DNA of 64,000 nt from Agilicoccus flavus (GTDB lineage Bacteria; Actinomycetota; Actinomycetes; Actinomycetales; Dermatophilaceae). Location of the stretch: the NCBI RefSeq assembly GCF_014857905.1, contig NZ_JACYXE010000012.1:1-64000 (forward strand). Direction: 5' to 3'. The translations under genes and the position numbers were made by a program. Position 1 is the stretch's first letter; each line of letters begins with the position of its first letter. Positions 30,287-39,123 of this stretch are shown in pieces. The notes beneath the pieces are model-generated. The model did not search any database and was not told the DNA's origin. It was given only the letters and a program-made list of their open reading frames with translations.

Positions 30287-31983
30287 CAGGAGACGGCGGC
30301 CTCGACGAGATTGGCGCGGTACCGGTTCTCCTGCTCCGCGGTCTTCGTCACCCAGACGATGACGTACCGGGCGCCCTGGATCGGGGCCTTCGCGGTGACG
30401 GCGACCTTGCCCGAGGCGTCGGCCGCCGTCCCGACGAGGCCGTCGGCGGTGATCCGGCGCGCGTCGCCCGCGTACACCGACACCGTCTGCTCGACGTCGC
30501 CGAGATCGAGGTCGACCTTGCGCACGGTGCTGCCGGCGGGGAGCGTCAGCAGGACGCCGATCCCCTTCTTGCCGCCGTCGCCGAAGGGCTGCTTGTAGCC
30601 CTCGGACGTCCACCTCGTGTCGGTCTTTCCGTCGATGACGCGGGCGGCCCGCCCGTTGTTCTCGGACCCGTTGCCCTCGGGGTCGAAGCCGGTCGCGGAC
30701 GCGATCTTCACCGGGGCCGCGGCCGCCCGGGCGGCGGACCGGGTCGCGCTCGACGACGGTGCGGCGGTCCGGGACCCGGGGGTCGCCGTCGGGCTCGGTG
30801 AGCCGGACCGAGCCGGAGCGGTGAACGCCCCCTTGATCGTCGGGATCGCGAACGCCATCGCGAGCACGATGATCGCGGCGACGATGGCGATGACGAGCTT
30901 GGCGTAGCGACCCTCCACGGCCGGCTCGGCCGCGATGAGCGGGGCCGGCGCCGGCAGCGGGTCGTGCCGCTGCCGCTCGAGGGCCTCGGGCAGGTTGAGG
31001 AAACCGGGGTCGTTGCGGCGCTCCTCGAGCCGCGCCCGAGTCTGCGCGGCCCGGGCGGCGCGGTGCTCCCGGTGCTTGTCGGCGACCCGGGCGAGGGGGG
31101 CGGCCGCGGCCCGCCCCGCCCCGCTCGGCGCGGCGGCGAGCTGCCGGGTGCGCTCGGTGACGACCGGCCGGTCGGTGGCCCCGGCGCGGGGTGCGACGTG
31201 GTCGACGCGGGTGGACGACCAGGGCGCGATGCGGTCGGTCAGCTCGGCGGGGGTGCGGGGTCCACCGTCGTGGTTGAGGGTGACGCGGGCGAGGGCGTCG
31301 AGGTCGGGCGGCACGTTCGTCGCGATCTCCGACGGCGCGGCGACCCCGCCGACGATGCGCGGCGCCGGCGCCACTCCCGGCACGGGCTCGCGGCCCGGCC
31401 AGCGGGTGGTCATGACGGCGTACATGAGGGCCACCGTGGCCGCCGTGTCGAGCCGGGCGGCGGTGGCCGCGTCGGGCTCAGCGCCGCCCTCGAAGGCGGC
31501 GGCCGTCGCGAGGCCGGCGATCTTGACGAGCCCGCCGTCGGTGCGCCGCACCGAGTGGGGCGTCACGTGCAGGTGGTGCAGGCCGCGCCGGGCGGCCACG
31601 TCGAGCGCTCCCGCGACCTCGCCGGCGATGCGGCGCGCCTCCTCGGCCGGCAACGGGCCCCGCGAGATGAGGTCGGCGAGGCTCGTCGACTCCGAGAGCG
31701 ACTCCTCGACGAGCCAGCTGACGTCGCCACGCGTGCCCACGTCGAGGACGCGGATGAGGCGGTGGTCGTTGATCGCCGCGCTGCGGCGGGCCGCGTCGAG
31801 CACCACCTGGGCCTGCGGGTGCGACGTCGGGAACACCGTCACCGACACCTCGCGCCCAAGCGTGTTGTCGGTGGCCCGCCAGACCTCGACGTCGCCGCGC
31901 CACGCGCGGCGTTCCGCGAGGGCATAACGGTTCGAGATCAGTCGTCCGGCCCCTACCCCTTGCACCAGAACTCCCGTCCTCAC
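30286..31983 (-). CDS. Membrane pseudokinase with discoidin-like domain (MurJ partner)
   Basis: A 565-residue protein with a kinase-like N-terminal fold (about 15-260). It lacks catalytic residues: the HRD segment reads HLHVTPHSV, the DFG segment reads IAGLAT, and no beta-3 Lys is evident, so it should not phosphorylate. A disordered stretch, one membrane helix near 370-392 (YAKLVIAIVAAIIVLAMAFAI) and an extracytoplasmic F5/8 type C-like domain (FDPEGNGSENNGRAARVIDG) follow. In mycobacteria a similar pseudokinase is fused to MurJ and recruits FhaA when phosphorylated by PknB. Here it is a separate gene 52 bases after murJ. It overlaps sigM by one base. Confidence 0.85.
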   Translation of the reverse strand: MRTGVLVQGVGAGRLISNRYALAERRAWRGDVEVWRATDNTLGREVSVTVFPTSHPQAQVVLDAARRSAAINDHRLIRVLDVGTRGDVSWLVEESLSESTSLADLISRGPLPAEEARRIAGEVAGALDVAARRGLHHLHVTPHSVRRTDGGLVKIAGLATAAAFEGGAEPDAATAARLDTAATVALMYAVMTTRWPGREPVPGVAPAPRIVGGVAAPSEIATNVPPDLDALARVTLNHDGGPRTPAELTDRIAPWSSTRVDHVAPRAGATDRPVVTERTRQLAAAPSGAGRAAAAPLARVADKHREHRAARAAQTRARLEERRNDPGFLNLPEALERQRHDPLPAPAPLIAAEPAVEGRYAKLVIAIVAAIIVLAMAFAIPTIKGAFTAPARSGSPSPTATPGSRTAAPSSSATRSAARAAAAPVKIASATGFDPEGNGSENNGRAARVIDGKTDTRWTSEGYKQPFGDGGKKGIGVLLTLPAGSTVRKVDLDLGDVEQTVSVYAGDARRITADGLVGTAADASGKVAVTAKAPIQGARYVIVWVTKTAEQENRYRANLVEAAVS

Positions 31984-32035
31984 GGCCTATCGGCGACCCC
32001 CCGGGCACGTTCCTGCACCCACGACCTCGCCCAGT

Positions 32036-33661
32036 TTATGCGGATCGCGCGCCGGAGCGGTTCGCGCCTCGCAGGCGTCGCAGGACGGGATCGAGAACCT
32101 CGTCGAGCTCCCGCACGCGCATCCGCCGTGCGACGACGATGAACAGGCCGACGAAGACGACCCCGCCGAGGACGAGCGCGACGGCCAGCGCGAGGGTGCC
32201 CGGCAGCACGAGCTGGGCTCCGACGAAGATCCCGTAGGCGAGGGCGGCGGCCGGGAGCGAGGCGAGCGTCACGCGGACGTAGGTGCGGACCGTGGTGAAC
32301 AGGCCGAGACGGCCGAGGCGCCGGCGCAGGAGGACCAGGGCGATCGCCGCCGCGACGACGTTGCTCAGGGCCTGCCCGCCGGCGACGCCCAGGGCCCGGT
32401 ACTCCGAGGGAAGGGCGAGGCTGCCGAGAGCGGCGGCGACGGCGACGCCGGTGTTGACGATCTGGAGCCAGAACGGCGTCTTCGCGTCCTCGTAGGCGAA
32501 GAACGCGCGCTGCGTGACGTAGTAGACGGCGAAGGCCGGCAGGCCGACCATCATCGCCATCGCGAGGTACCCGATGGCGTCCGTCGTCTGCCGGGTGTTG
32601 CCGAGGAAGATGACGGCCGACAGACACGTCCCGAGGACGAGGGTGCCGATGGCGATCGGGACGGTGGCGATGCCGGTGAGCGTGAGTCCCTGCCGCACGC
32701 CGCCGCGCACGGCGTCGTCGTCGCCGGCCGCGGCGGCCCGGCTCATCGAGGTGAACAGCGCCGTGACCAGGGAGACGGTGATGAGCCCGTGCGGCGTCAT
32801 GAAGAGGAGGAACGCCGAGTCGTAGGGCAGCTTGCCGGTGTCGCCCCGGACGACGGAGGTGAGCACCTTCGACTGGACGACGAGCCCGACCTGCGAGACG
32901 ACGAGCGCCGCGAAGGTCCAGCCGGCCACCCGGCTCGCGCTGGCCAGACCCACCCCGCGGAAGCCCCACCGCGGGCGATAGCGGAACCCGGATCGGTACA
33001 GCGGCACGAGCAGGACGAGGGCCTGCACGGCGACCCCGAGCGTGAGAGAGCCGGAGAGCAGCCACACCATCTGGGTCGTGTAGGCGCCCGGGTCTCCGAC
33101 GCCGGAGCCGTGTCGGGCGAGGAAGACGCCGAGGCCGACGATCCAGACGACGTTGCACAGGACCGGCGCCCACATGTACCAGCCGAACCGCTCCTGGGCG
33201 TTGAGCACCTGACCGAGGATCGTGTACAGGCCGTAGAAGAAGATCGCCGGCAGCGCGATGTACGCGAAGAGCACCGACAGGCCGAACTGGCTCGCGCCCC
33301 AGGAGTTGCTCGAGAAGAGCCGCACGAGCAGCGGGGCGGCGGGGACGCAGACGAGGGTGACGACGCCGATGCCGAGGAGCGCGAGGGTGAGCAACCGGTC
33401 GACGAACTCGCGGCCCCCGTCAGGGTCGCGGCTCGCCTTCGTGATCTGGGGAACCAGGACCGCGTTGAGGACGCCGCCCGCGAGGAGCAGGTAGATCGTG
33501 TTCGGCAGCGTGTTGGCCACGGCCCACGCGTCACCGGCGAGGGACCGGCCGAAGACCATCATGATCATCGACTGACGCACGACACCGAGGAGCCGGGAGA
33601 CGAAGCTGCCGGCGGCCATCACCGCGCCGTGTCGTGCGAGTCGTCCGGTGGTCGTGGTCAT
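32036..33661 (-). CDS. murJ: Lipid II flippase MurJ (MviN)
   Basis: Moves lipid II across the membrane for peptidoglycan synthesis. The 541 residues contain about 14 hydrophobic helices and the family N-terminus SFVSRLLGVVRQSMIMMVFG followed by NTLPNTIYLLLAGGVLNAVLVPQI. I chose the ATG at 33661, which overlaps the DUF6049 stop as ATGA. It lacks the fused pseudokinase domain seen in mycobacterial MviN; that domain is encoded by the next gene. Confidence 0.95.
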   Translation of the reverse strand: MTTTTGRLARHGAVMAAGSFVSRLLGVVRQSMIMMVFGRSLAGDAWAVANTLPNTIYLLLAGGVLNAVLVPQITKASRDPDGGREFVDRLLTLALLGIGVVTLVCVPAAPLLVRLFSSNSWGASQFGLSVLFAYIALPAIFFYGLYTILGQVLNAQERFGWYMWAPVLCNVVWIVGLGVFLARHGSGVGDPGAYTTQMVWLLSGSLTLGVAVQALVLLVPLYRSGFRYRPRWGFRGVGLASASRVAGWTFAALVVSQVGLVVQSKVLTSVVRGDTGKLPYDSAFLLFMTPHGLITVSLVTALFTSMSRAAAAGDDDAVRGGVRQGLTLTGIATVPIAIGTLVLGTCLSAVIFLGNTRQTTDAIGYLAMAMMVGLPAFAVYYVTQRAFFAYEDAKTPFWLQIVNTGVAVAAALGSLALPSEYRALGVAGGQALSNVVAAAIALVLLRRRLGRLGLFTTVRTYVRVTLASLPAAALAYGIFVGAQLVLPGTLALAVALVLGGVVFVGLFIVVARRMRVRELDEVLDPVLRRLRGANRSGARSA

Positions 33662-36069
33662 TCGAGGTCGATCTCCTTGAGGTCCTCGGACGAGACCCGG
33701 GGCGAGCCGGCCCGCAGCGCACGGTAGATCCCGGCGACGAACACGACGCCGACGAGCCCTCCGAGCGCGAGCATGAGCCACCCGTTCGTGGGCTGCACCC
33801 GCACGCGGACGGGGGCATCGGTGCCGAGCCTAGTGCCCGACGGAGTCTCGACGTGCGTCGCGATCGGGACCACCCCGGCGGCCACGGCCTCGACGCGGAG
33901 GCGGACCGTGGTGCGGCTGCGGGGGCTGATCCGCAGCGGCCCGGTGGGGGCGGTGACGCGCAGCCGCGGGGGGCGGCCCTGCGGGGCGACGACGAGGTGG
34001 ACGTCGTGGACCTCGACGTCGAGGTCGTTGACGACGGTCACCTGCAGGATCCCGCGGTCGGCGAAGAAGTTGATCGTGCTCGGCACCACGCTGACCCCGC
34101 TCGTCAGGGTGGAGAGCCGCTCGTCGACCGTGCGCTCCGCGGTCGTGAACTCGGGGCCGGCGCCGCGCCACCGGCTCGACAGGAGGCCGCGCAGCGTCGC
34201 GACGTCGGGTAGGAGCACGTCGGCCGTGGCGCCGGAGCGGCTCCCGGGCGCCGGCAGGACCTCGGCGAGGCCGGTGATCTCGCGGGCGGCCGCGGCGATG
34301 CGGGTGAGGTCGTCGGTCCCGACGGGCGACGGTCCGGGCGAGAGGGGGTCGACCGTCGCGCGGAGGTCGTTCACCTGGGGGGACGACGGTTCGCGGGCCG
34401 ACGTGACGAGCTCGGCGGTGTTGCGCACCTCGAGCCAGGGGGCGGCGGCCACGGCCGACAGGAGGGTGGGCAGCGACCCGGGGGCCGGGTCGAGGTCACG
34501 CGGACCGGCCACGAGGGCGGCGCGGCGGCGGCCCGGTGACTCGGCGAGCAGGGTGACGGTCTCGGCGAGGAAACGCTGGGCGTCCTCGCCGGCCGTCGGG
34601 GCACCGTCGCCGTCGTCGCCACCGGCGGCGGCGGCGAGGGCGCTCGGGGAGCCGCCGACGCGAGCGAGGATCCGGCTGAGGGCATCGTCGTAGGCGAGCA
34701 GCGCGTGGCCCTGCGCCGTGTGCCGGGTGGCGGTGCCGGTGACGGCCGGATCGCCGTCGACCCCGCTCGACGGGGACAGGACGGCGGCCGGCCCGCTCGT
34801 CCCGAACGCCCTGCTCACCGGCCCGAGGTCGTCGCCGTCGAGGGGCCCGCCGACGGGCCAGGCGATCCGGGGCACCCCGAGGAGCCCGAGGGTCTGCGAC
34901 AGGTCCGTCGAGCCGGACGCCCAGCGCGTGAGGATGTCGAGCCCCGTCGAGGACTGGGCGAGGGCGACGAGGTCGGGGTCACCGGGGGGCAGGGCCCACA
35001 CGTCGCGGCCGCCGGCGAGTGCTCGCAGCCGGGCCGCGTACCGCGCCTGGGCGGCCGAGACGGGCTCGTCGGCGGCCGCCGCCTCCTGCGCCGCCGCGCC
35101 CGTGGGTGCAGCGGCCGGCTCGGAGGGGGAGGTCGACGGGGTGGGCGCCGCTGCGGTCGGGTTCGCTGCGGTCGGGTCGCCGCCCGCCTCGCTGCCGGCG
35201 GAAGCGGGGGCGGCCGGGTCGGCGGGCGCCTCGGCGGCGCCGACGACGCTCGGGTCGACGGCCCAGGCGATGGGCAGACCGGCGGTGGCGGCGGCGAGTC
35301 GGTCGAGGCGGGAAGCGGGACCGACGGCCCGCGTCCACGCCTGCGTGCGGTCGTCCCCGGTGGCGACGACGAGCTGCGGGTCGGGGTCGAGGGTCAGCGG
35401 GACCGCGAACGCGATCGAGAGCGGCTGGTACTCCTTGCGCACCTGGTACGGCAGGAAGGTCGCCTCGCGCATCGTGTCGGCCGCCCGGACGCCGGGCACC
35501 TCGACGGTCACGGGCAGGACGCCGAAGGCACGGTTCGTGCGCACGAGCCCGGCGGGGAGCGTGACGACGACGGGCGTGCGCGAGCCCGGGGCCAGGGTGC
35601 CGCGCAGCGGGACGGTCGCCGCGACGGGGTCGCCCGGCCGACCCGAGCCGGCCGCGAACTCGCGCACCTGGGTGCGCGAGCGCAGGGCGCCGGGCGAGCC
35701 GACGCGGACGGTGACCCGCCGGGGGGTGAGCGCCCTGGTCGTGGGGTTGACGACCTCGACGGTGACGCGCACGGGCGTGGTGGGCGTCGCGACGGCGGGG
35801 CTCACGGACGTCACCTGCACGTCGGGCCGGGTCTGCGCCGCCGCCGCTGCCCCCGCCGGCGCCGAGGAGGCCCGGTCGCTCGGGAGTCCGCCGGCCCCGC
35901 CGGCCGCCACGACCGGCGACCCGGGCGCGCGCGCGACCACGTCGCCGGACGTCGCCGGTCCGGTCGCCGCGGCCGCGTCCGGTGCGGGGACGGTGGGCAG
36001 CAGCGCGAGCCCGGCGACGGCGGCCGCGGCGGCGCCCCGGCGGGCGGCCCACCGGCCTCGCGAGATCAT
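33658..36069 (-). CDS. DUF6049 family membrane-anchored exported protein
   Basis: An 803-residue protein with an N-terminal signal or anchor (ARRGAAAAAVAGLALLPTVP), a long extracytoplasmic region with beta-sandwich-like stretches near both ends (DVQVTSVSPAVATPTTPVRV; GILQVTVVNDLDVEVHDVHLVV), and a C-terminal membrane helix (LMLALGGLVGVVFVAGIYRAL). This is the conserved neighbour upstream of murJ in Actinobacteria. A low-complexity Ala/Pro insert lies near residues 280-345. Function is unknown; context suggests cell-wall synthesis. The ATG at 36069 overlaps the upstream NUDIX stop by 4 bases. Confidence 0.85.
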   Translation of the reverse strand: MISRGRWAARRGAAAAAVAGLALLPTVPAPDAAAATGPATSGDVVARAPGSPVVAAGGAGGLPSDRASSAPAGAAAAAQTRPDVQVTSVSPAVATPTTPVRVTVEVVNPTTRALTPRRVTVRVGSPGALRSRTQVREFAAGSGRPGDPVAATVPLRGTLAPGSRTPVVVTLPAGLVRTNRAFGVLPVTVEVPGVRAADTMREATFLPYQVRKEYQPLSIAFAVPLTLDPDPQLVVATGDDRTQAWTRAVGPASRLDRLAAATAGLPIAWAVDPSVVGAAEAPADPAAPASAGSEAGGDPTAANPTAAAPTPSTSPSEPAAAPTGAAAQEAAAADEPVSAAQARYAARLRALAGGRDVWALPPGDPDLVALAQSSTGLDILTRWASGSTDLSQTLGLLGVPRIAWPVGGPLDGDDLGPVSRAFGTSGPAAVLSPSSGVDGDPAVTGTATRHTAQGHALLAYDDALSRILARVGGSPSALAAAAGGDDGDGAPTAGEDAQRFLAETVTLLAESPGRRRAALVAGPRDLDPAPGSLPTLLSAVAAAPWLEVRNTAELVTSAREPSSPQVNDLRATVDPLSPGPSPVGTDDLTRIAAAAREITGLAEVLPAPGSRSGATADVLLPDVATLRGLLSSRWRGAGPEFTTAERTVDERLSTLTSGVSVVPSTINFFADRGILQVTVVNDLDVEVHDVHLVVAPQGRPPRLRVTAPTGPLRISPRSRTTVRLRVEAVAAGVVPIATHVETPSGTRLGTDAPVRVRVQPTNGWLMLALGGLVGVVFVAGIYRALRAGSPRVSSEDLKEIDLE

Positions 36070-36548
36070 GCGTCGCCGGCGAGCCGGTCCCACGCCATCT
36101 GGGCGATGCGCCGCTCGTTGGGGAAGGTGAGCCGCTCGTGGACCCGGTCGAGGGCGAACCACGCGACGTCGATGGCCTCGTGGTCGGGGTCCTTCTCGAT
36201 CGTCAGGTAGCCGCCCGTGGCCTCGAGGAGGTAGTGGTGGACGATCTTGTGGATGCGCCGGTCGTGCGTCGAGAACCAGTAGTCGATGGTCCCGAGCGGG
36301 GTGAGGACGCGTCCCTGGATGCCCGTCTCTTCCTCGACCTCGCGCTCCGCGGTCTCGACGAGCGTCTCGTCGTTCTCCTGATGCCCCTTCGGCAGGCACC
36401 ACTCGACCCGGCCGGCCCGGTTGCGACGGGCGATGACGGCGATGTGCGCGGCCCCCGCCTGGACGTCGACGACGATCCCCCCGGCCGACCTCTCGAGGAC
36501 CGACGGCAGGCGCCGGAGGGGCCGGCCGCGCGGAGTCGTCGAGGTCAT
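36066..36548 (-). CDS. NUDIX hydrolase
   Basis: A 160-residue pyrophosphohydrolase. The complete Nudix box reads GHQENDETLVETAEREVEEE followed by TGI. The N-terminus MTSTTPRGRPLRRLPSVLER precedes AGGIVVDV. The substrate is not evident; the syntenic mycobacterial gene is annotated mutT4. The ATG at 36548 lies only 6 bases after a TACAGT -10 box, so the mRNA is probably leaderless. It heads the operon through DUF6049, murJ, the pseudokinase and sigM. Confidence 0.9.
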   Translation of the reverse strand: MTSTTPRGRPLRRLPSVLERSAGGIVVDVQAGAAHIAVIARRNRAGRVEWCLPKGHQENDETLVETAEREVEEETGIQGRVLTPLGTIDYWFSTHDRRIHKIVHHYLLEATGGYLTIEKDPDHEAIDVAWFALDRVHERLTFPNERRIAQMAWDRLAGDA

Positions 36549-36554
36549 CCGGCC

Positions 36555-36560
36555 ACTGTA
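36555..36560 (-). promoter_or_regulatory. Promoter -10 for leaderless NUDIX operon
   Basis: TACAGT on the minus strand ending 6 bases before the NUDIX ATG, the spacing expected when transcription starts at the start codon. It drives the NUDIX-murJ-sigM operon. Confidence 0.55.
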
Positions 36561-36635
36561 ACGAGGGCCGCCGGGACCGGGCCGGAGGCCGCGCGAGCCT
36601 CACCGTCCCCGGCGGCGGGTGCGGGAGTGCCCCAG

Positions 36636-36641
36636 TAGGCT
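36636..36641 (+). promoter_or_regulatory. Promoter -10 for pcnA (leaderless type)
   Basis: TAGGCT ends 8 bases before the pcnA GTG at 36650. It is the counterpart of the divergent NUDIX promoter. Confidence 0.5.
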
Positions 36642-36649
36642 TGAACACC

Positions 36650-38131
36650 GTGTCCGCCCCCCGTCGTCCGTCTCCGCCCGTGCTCGACGACCGCCCGCAG
36701 GCGGCCGTCGATCGGCTCGCCCCGGTGCTGCCCGTGCTCACCGAGCTGGGGTCGCGGTTCGCGGCCGCCGGGCACGAGCTCGCCCTCGTCGGCGGCCCCG
36801 TCCGGGACGCGTTCCTGGGCCGCGTCAGCGAGGACCTCGACCTGACGACGTCGGCCCGCCCGGAGGAGACCGAGCGGATCGTCGCCGGCTGGGCCGACGC
36901 GCACTGGGACATGGGCCGCGAGTTCGGCACGATCGGGATGCGCCGCGGGCCGACCGTCGTCGAGATCACGACCTACCGGGCCGACGCCTACGACGGCCGC
37001 ACCCGCAAGCCCGTCGTCGCGTTCGGCGACGACCTGGTCGAGGACCTGCGGCGCCGCGACTTCACGGTCAACGCCATGGCGATGCGCCTGCCCGACCTCG
37101 AGCTCGTCGACCCCTACGGCGGCCTGGCCGACCTGCGCGAGCGGATGCTCCGCACCCCCGGTCCCGCCGCCGTGTCGTTCGCCGACGACCCCCTGCGGAT
37201 GATGCGGGCGGCGCGGTTCGTCGCCCAGCTCGGGCTCACCCTCCACCCCGACGTCGACGTCGCCCTGCGCGCGGCGGCCCCGACCCTCGAGATCGTCTCG
37301 GCCGAGCGCATCCGCGTCGAGCTGTGCAAGCTGCTCCTCGCCCCGGACCCGCGCGACGGCCTCGGCGTGCTCGTCGACGCCGGCCTCGCCGACCTCATGC
37401 TCCCCGAGCTGCCCGGCATGAAGCTCGCCATCGACGAGCACCATCGCCACAAGGACGTCTACGAGCACTCGCTCACCGTCCTCGACCAGGCCATCGACCT
37501 CGAGGGACCGCCCGACGGGCCGCCCGAGTCGGTGCCCGGGCCCGACCTCGTCCTGCGGCTCGCGGCCCTGCTGCACGACATCGGCAAGCCGGCGACGCGG
37601 CGCTTCGAGCCCGGCGGGGGCGTGAGCTTCCACCACCACGAGGTGGTCGGCGCGAAGCTGACCCGCGCCCGGCTGCGGGCCCTGCGCTTCGACAAGGACA
37701 CGATCAAGGCCGTCACGCGGCTCGTCGAGCTGCACCTGCGCTTCCACGGCTACGGCGACGGCGAGTGGACCGACTCGGCCGTGCGCCGGTACGTCACCGA
37801 CGCCGGCGACCTGCTGCCGCGCCTGCACCGGCTCACCCGGGCCGACTGCACGACGCGCAACGTCCGCAAGGCGCAGCGCCTCTCCCGCGCCTACGACTCG
37901 CTCGAGGAGCGCATCGAGCGCCTCGCCGAGGCCGAGGAGCTCCAGGCGGTCCGCCCCGAGCTCGACGGGAATCGGATCGGCGAGGTGCTGGGCATCCCGC
38001 CCGGCCCGGTGCTCGGGCGCGCGTACAAGCATCTCCTCGCGGTGCGCCTGGACCGCGGACCGATCGGGCCGGACGCCGCGCGTGAGGAACTGCTCGCGTG
38101 GTGGGCGCAGCAGCCGGAGGCGCAGGCCTGA
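36650..38131 (+). CDS. pcnA: CCA tRNA nucleotidyltransferase
   Basis: Adds or repairs the CCA end of tRNAs; necessary here, since both tRNA genes in this window lack encoded CCA. The 493 residues hold the class II nucleotidyltransferase head (LVGGPVRDAFLG, then EDLDLTTSA with the DxD metal site), the RRDFTVNAMA motif, and an HD domain (AALLHDIGKP). I chose the GTG at 36650 (VSAPRRPSPPV), which would be the first codon of a leaderless mRNA; a TTG at 36641 is the alternative. It is divergent from the NUDIX gene, as in mycobacteria. Confidence 0.93.
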   Translation: MSAPRRPSPPVLDDRPQAAVDRLAPVLPVLTELGSRFAAAGHELALVGGPVRDAFLGRVSEDLDLTTSARPEETERIVAGWADAHWDMGREFGTIGMRRGPTVVEITTYRADAYDGRTRKPVVAFGDDLVEDLRRRDFTVNAMAMRLPDLELVDPYGGLADLRERMLRTPGPAAVSFADDPLRMMRAARFVAQLGLTLHPDVDVALRAAAPTLEIVSAERIRVELCKLLLAPDPRDGLGVLVDAGLADLMLPELPGMKLAIDEHHRHKDVYEHSLTVLDQAIDLEGPPDGPPESVPGPDLVLRLAALLHDIGKPATRRFEPGGGVSFHHHEVVGAKLTRARLRALRFDKDTIKAVTRLVELHLRFHGYGDGEWTDSAVRRYVTDAGDLLPRLHRLTRADCTTRNVRKAQRLSRAYDSLEERIERLAEAEELQAVRPELDGNRIGEVLGIPPGPVLGRAYKHLLAVRLDRGPIGPDAAREELLAWWAQQPEAQA

Positions 38132-38238
38132 CTCCGAGGCCAGGCGGGTCGCGCCGGGGGCGGGTCCGCCTTTCGTCGCCTGCGACGCTCGACCGAGGGC
38201 GGTTGTCTCGCCGGGCGTCGGGCGCCCAGGCTGGGCGG

Positions 38239-39123
38239 GTGCCCACCGCATCGCGCCCCTGGACCGTCCACCTGCTCGGCCACGACTACGAGCTCGAGGT
38301 CGACCCCTCGGCCCTCTCGGGTCACCGGGTTCGCCTGCGCTGCGACGGCGAGCCGGTGCACGACAAGAAGGAGTCGTCCGATCGGGTGACGGTCGCACTC
38401 GACGACGACCGGACGGTGAGCGTGCGGCTCACCTCGCTCGGGGCGGTGCGTCGGGCGACGGTGCGCGACGGCGACGTCGACCTCGACTTCGAGGCCCCGC
38501 CGGGAACGACGGCCGCCCGCCGGCAGGACTGGGGCCGCCGACATCCCGTCCTGTACGCCGTGCGGCACGTCGCCGGCAGCGGACTGGCGCTCGTCGCCGC
38601 CCTCGTCGGCATCGGCTGGCTGACGCGGCCGATCAAGGCCTGGCTCGAGCCCCGCGTCCCCGACGTCGACCTGCCCTCGATCGACCTACCCGACATCCCG
38701 TGGTCGCACGTCGACATCCGCCTGCCGCAGGTCGCGGCCCCCGACTGGGTTCTCGCGCTCGTCGACTCGGGCAAGATCTGGTTCCCGTTGCTCGTCGCCG
38801 TGCTCATCGGGATCCGGGAGGTGCGCCGCCAGCGCCGCCAGCGCGACCTGCGCGCGCGCCTCGAGGCGGGGGCGGCGGTCGGCCACTCAGCCGATGTCGC
38901 GACGCCGGAACCCGGCGAGGCCGGCGCCGAGGAGGAGGGCGGCGAGCGCGGTGAGCAGGAGAACGGGACCCCACGCGAAGGCCTCGGCCGGGACGTGCGG
39001 CAGCTGGGCGAAGGGGGTCGCCTTCATGAGCGCGTCGGGGAGCCGGAGGAGGCCGCCGACCCACGCCACGAACAGCGTCCAGGCGACGAGCGCCCACGGC
39101 AGCCAGAGCAGGCGCGGTCGTAG
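38239..39123 (+). CDS. Uncharacterised two-helix membrane protein
   Basis: I do not recognise this family. From the GTG at 38239 the protein begins VPTASRPWTVHLLGHDYELEVDP, a beta-rich cytoplasmic domain of about 100 residues. A membrane helix near HVAGSGLALVAALVGIGWL, a PDVDLPSIDLPDIP-rich loop, a second helix near IWFPLLVAVLIGI and a basic tail follow. A CAGGCT box ends 6 bases before this GTG, supporting a leaderless start. After about residue 215 the frame runs 237 bases antisense into the ABC permease gene; this Glu/Gly/Arg-rich tail may not be physiological. The N-terminal part is credible coding sequence; the C-terminus is doubtful. Confidence 0.6.
   Translation: MPTASRPWTVHLLGHDYELEVDPSALSGHRVRLRCDGEPVHDKKESSDRVTVALDDDRTVSVRLTSLGAVRRATVRDGDVDLDFEAPPGTTAARRQDWGRRHPVLYAVRHVAGSGLALVAALVGIGWLTRPIKAWLEPRVPDVDLPSIDLPDIPWSHVDIRLPQVAAPDWVLALVDSGKIWFPLLVAVLIGIREVRRQRRQRDLRARLEAGAAVGHSADVATPEPGEAGAEEEGGERGEQENGTPREGLGRDVRQLGEGGRLHERVGEPEEAADPRHEQRPGDERPRQPEQARS

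Noticed and set aside
30287-30613. An extended sigM start within the pseudokinase gene
   Set aside because: The extra residues are an Arg-rich shadow; the ATG at 30286 begins immediately before sigma region 2 and has the TGATG overlap.
38870-38890. A frameshift that would end the 38239 membrane protein at its natural stop
   Set aside because: No homopolymer or other obvious indel signature is seen here; the overlap is reported as a finding instead.
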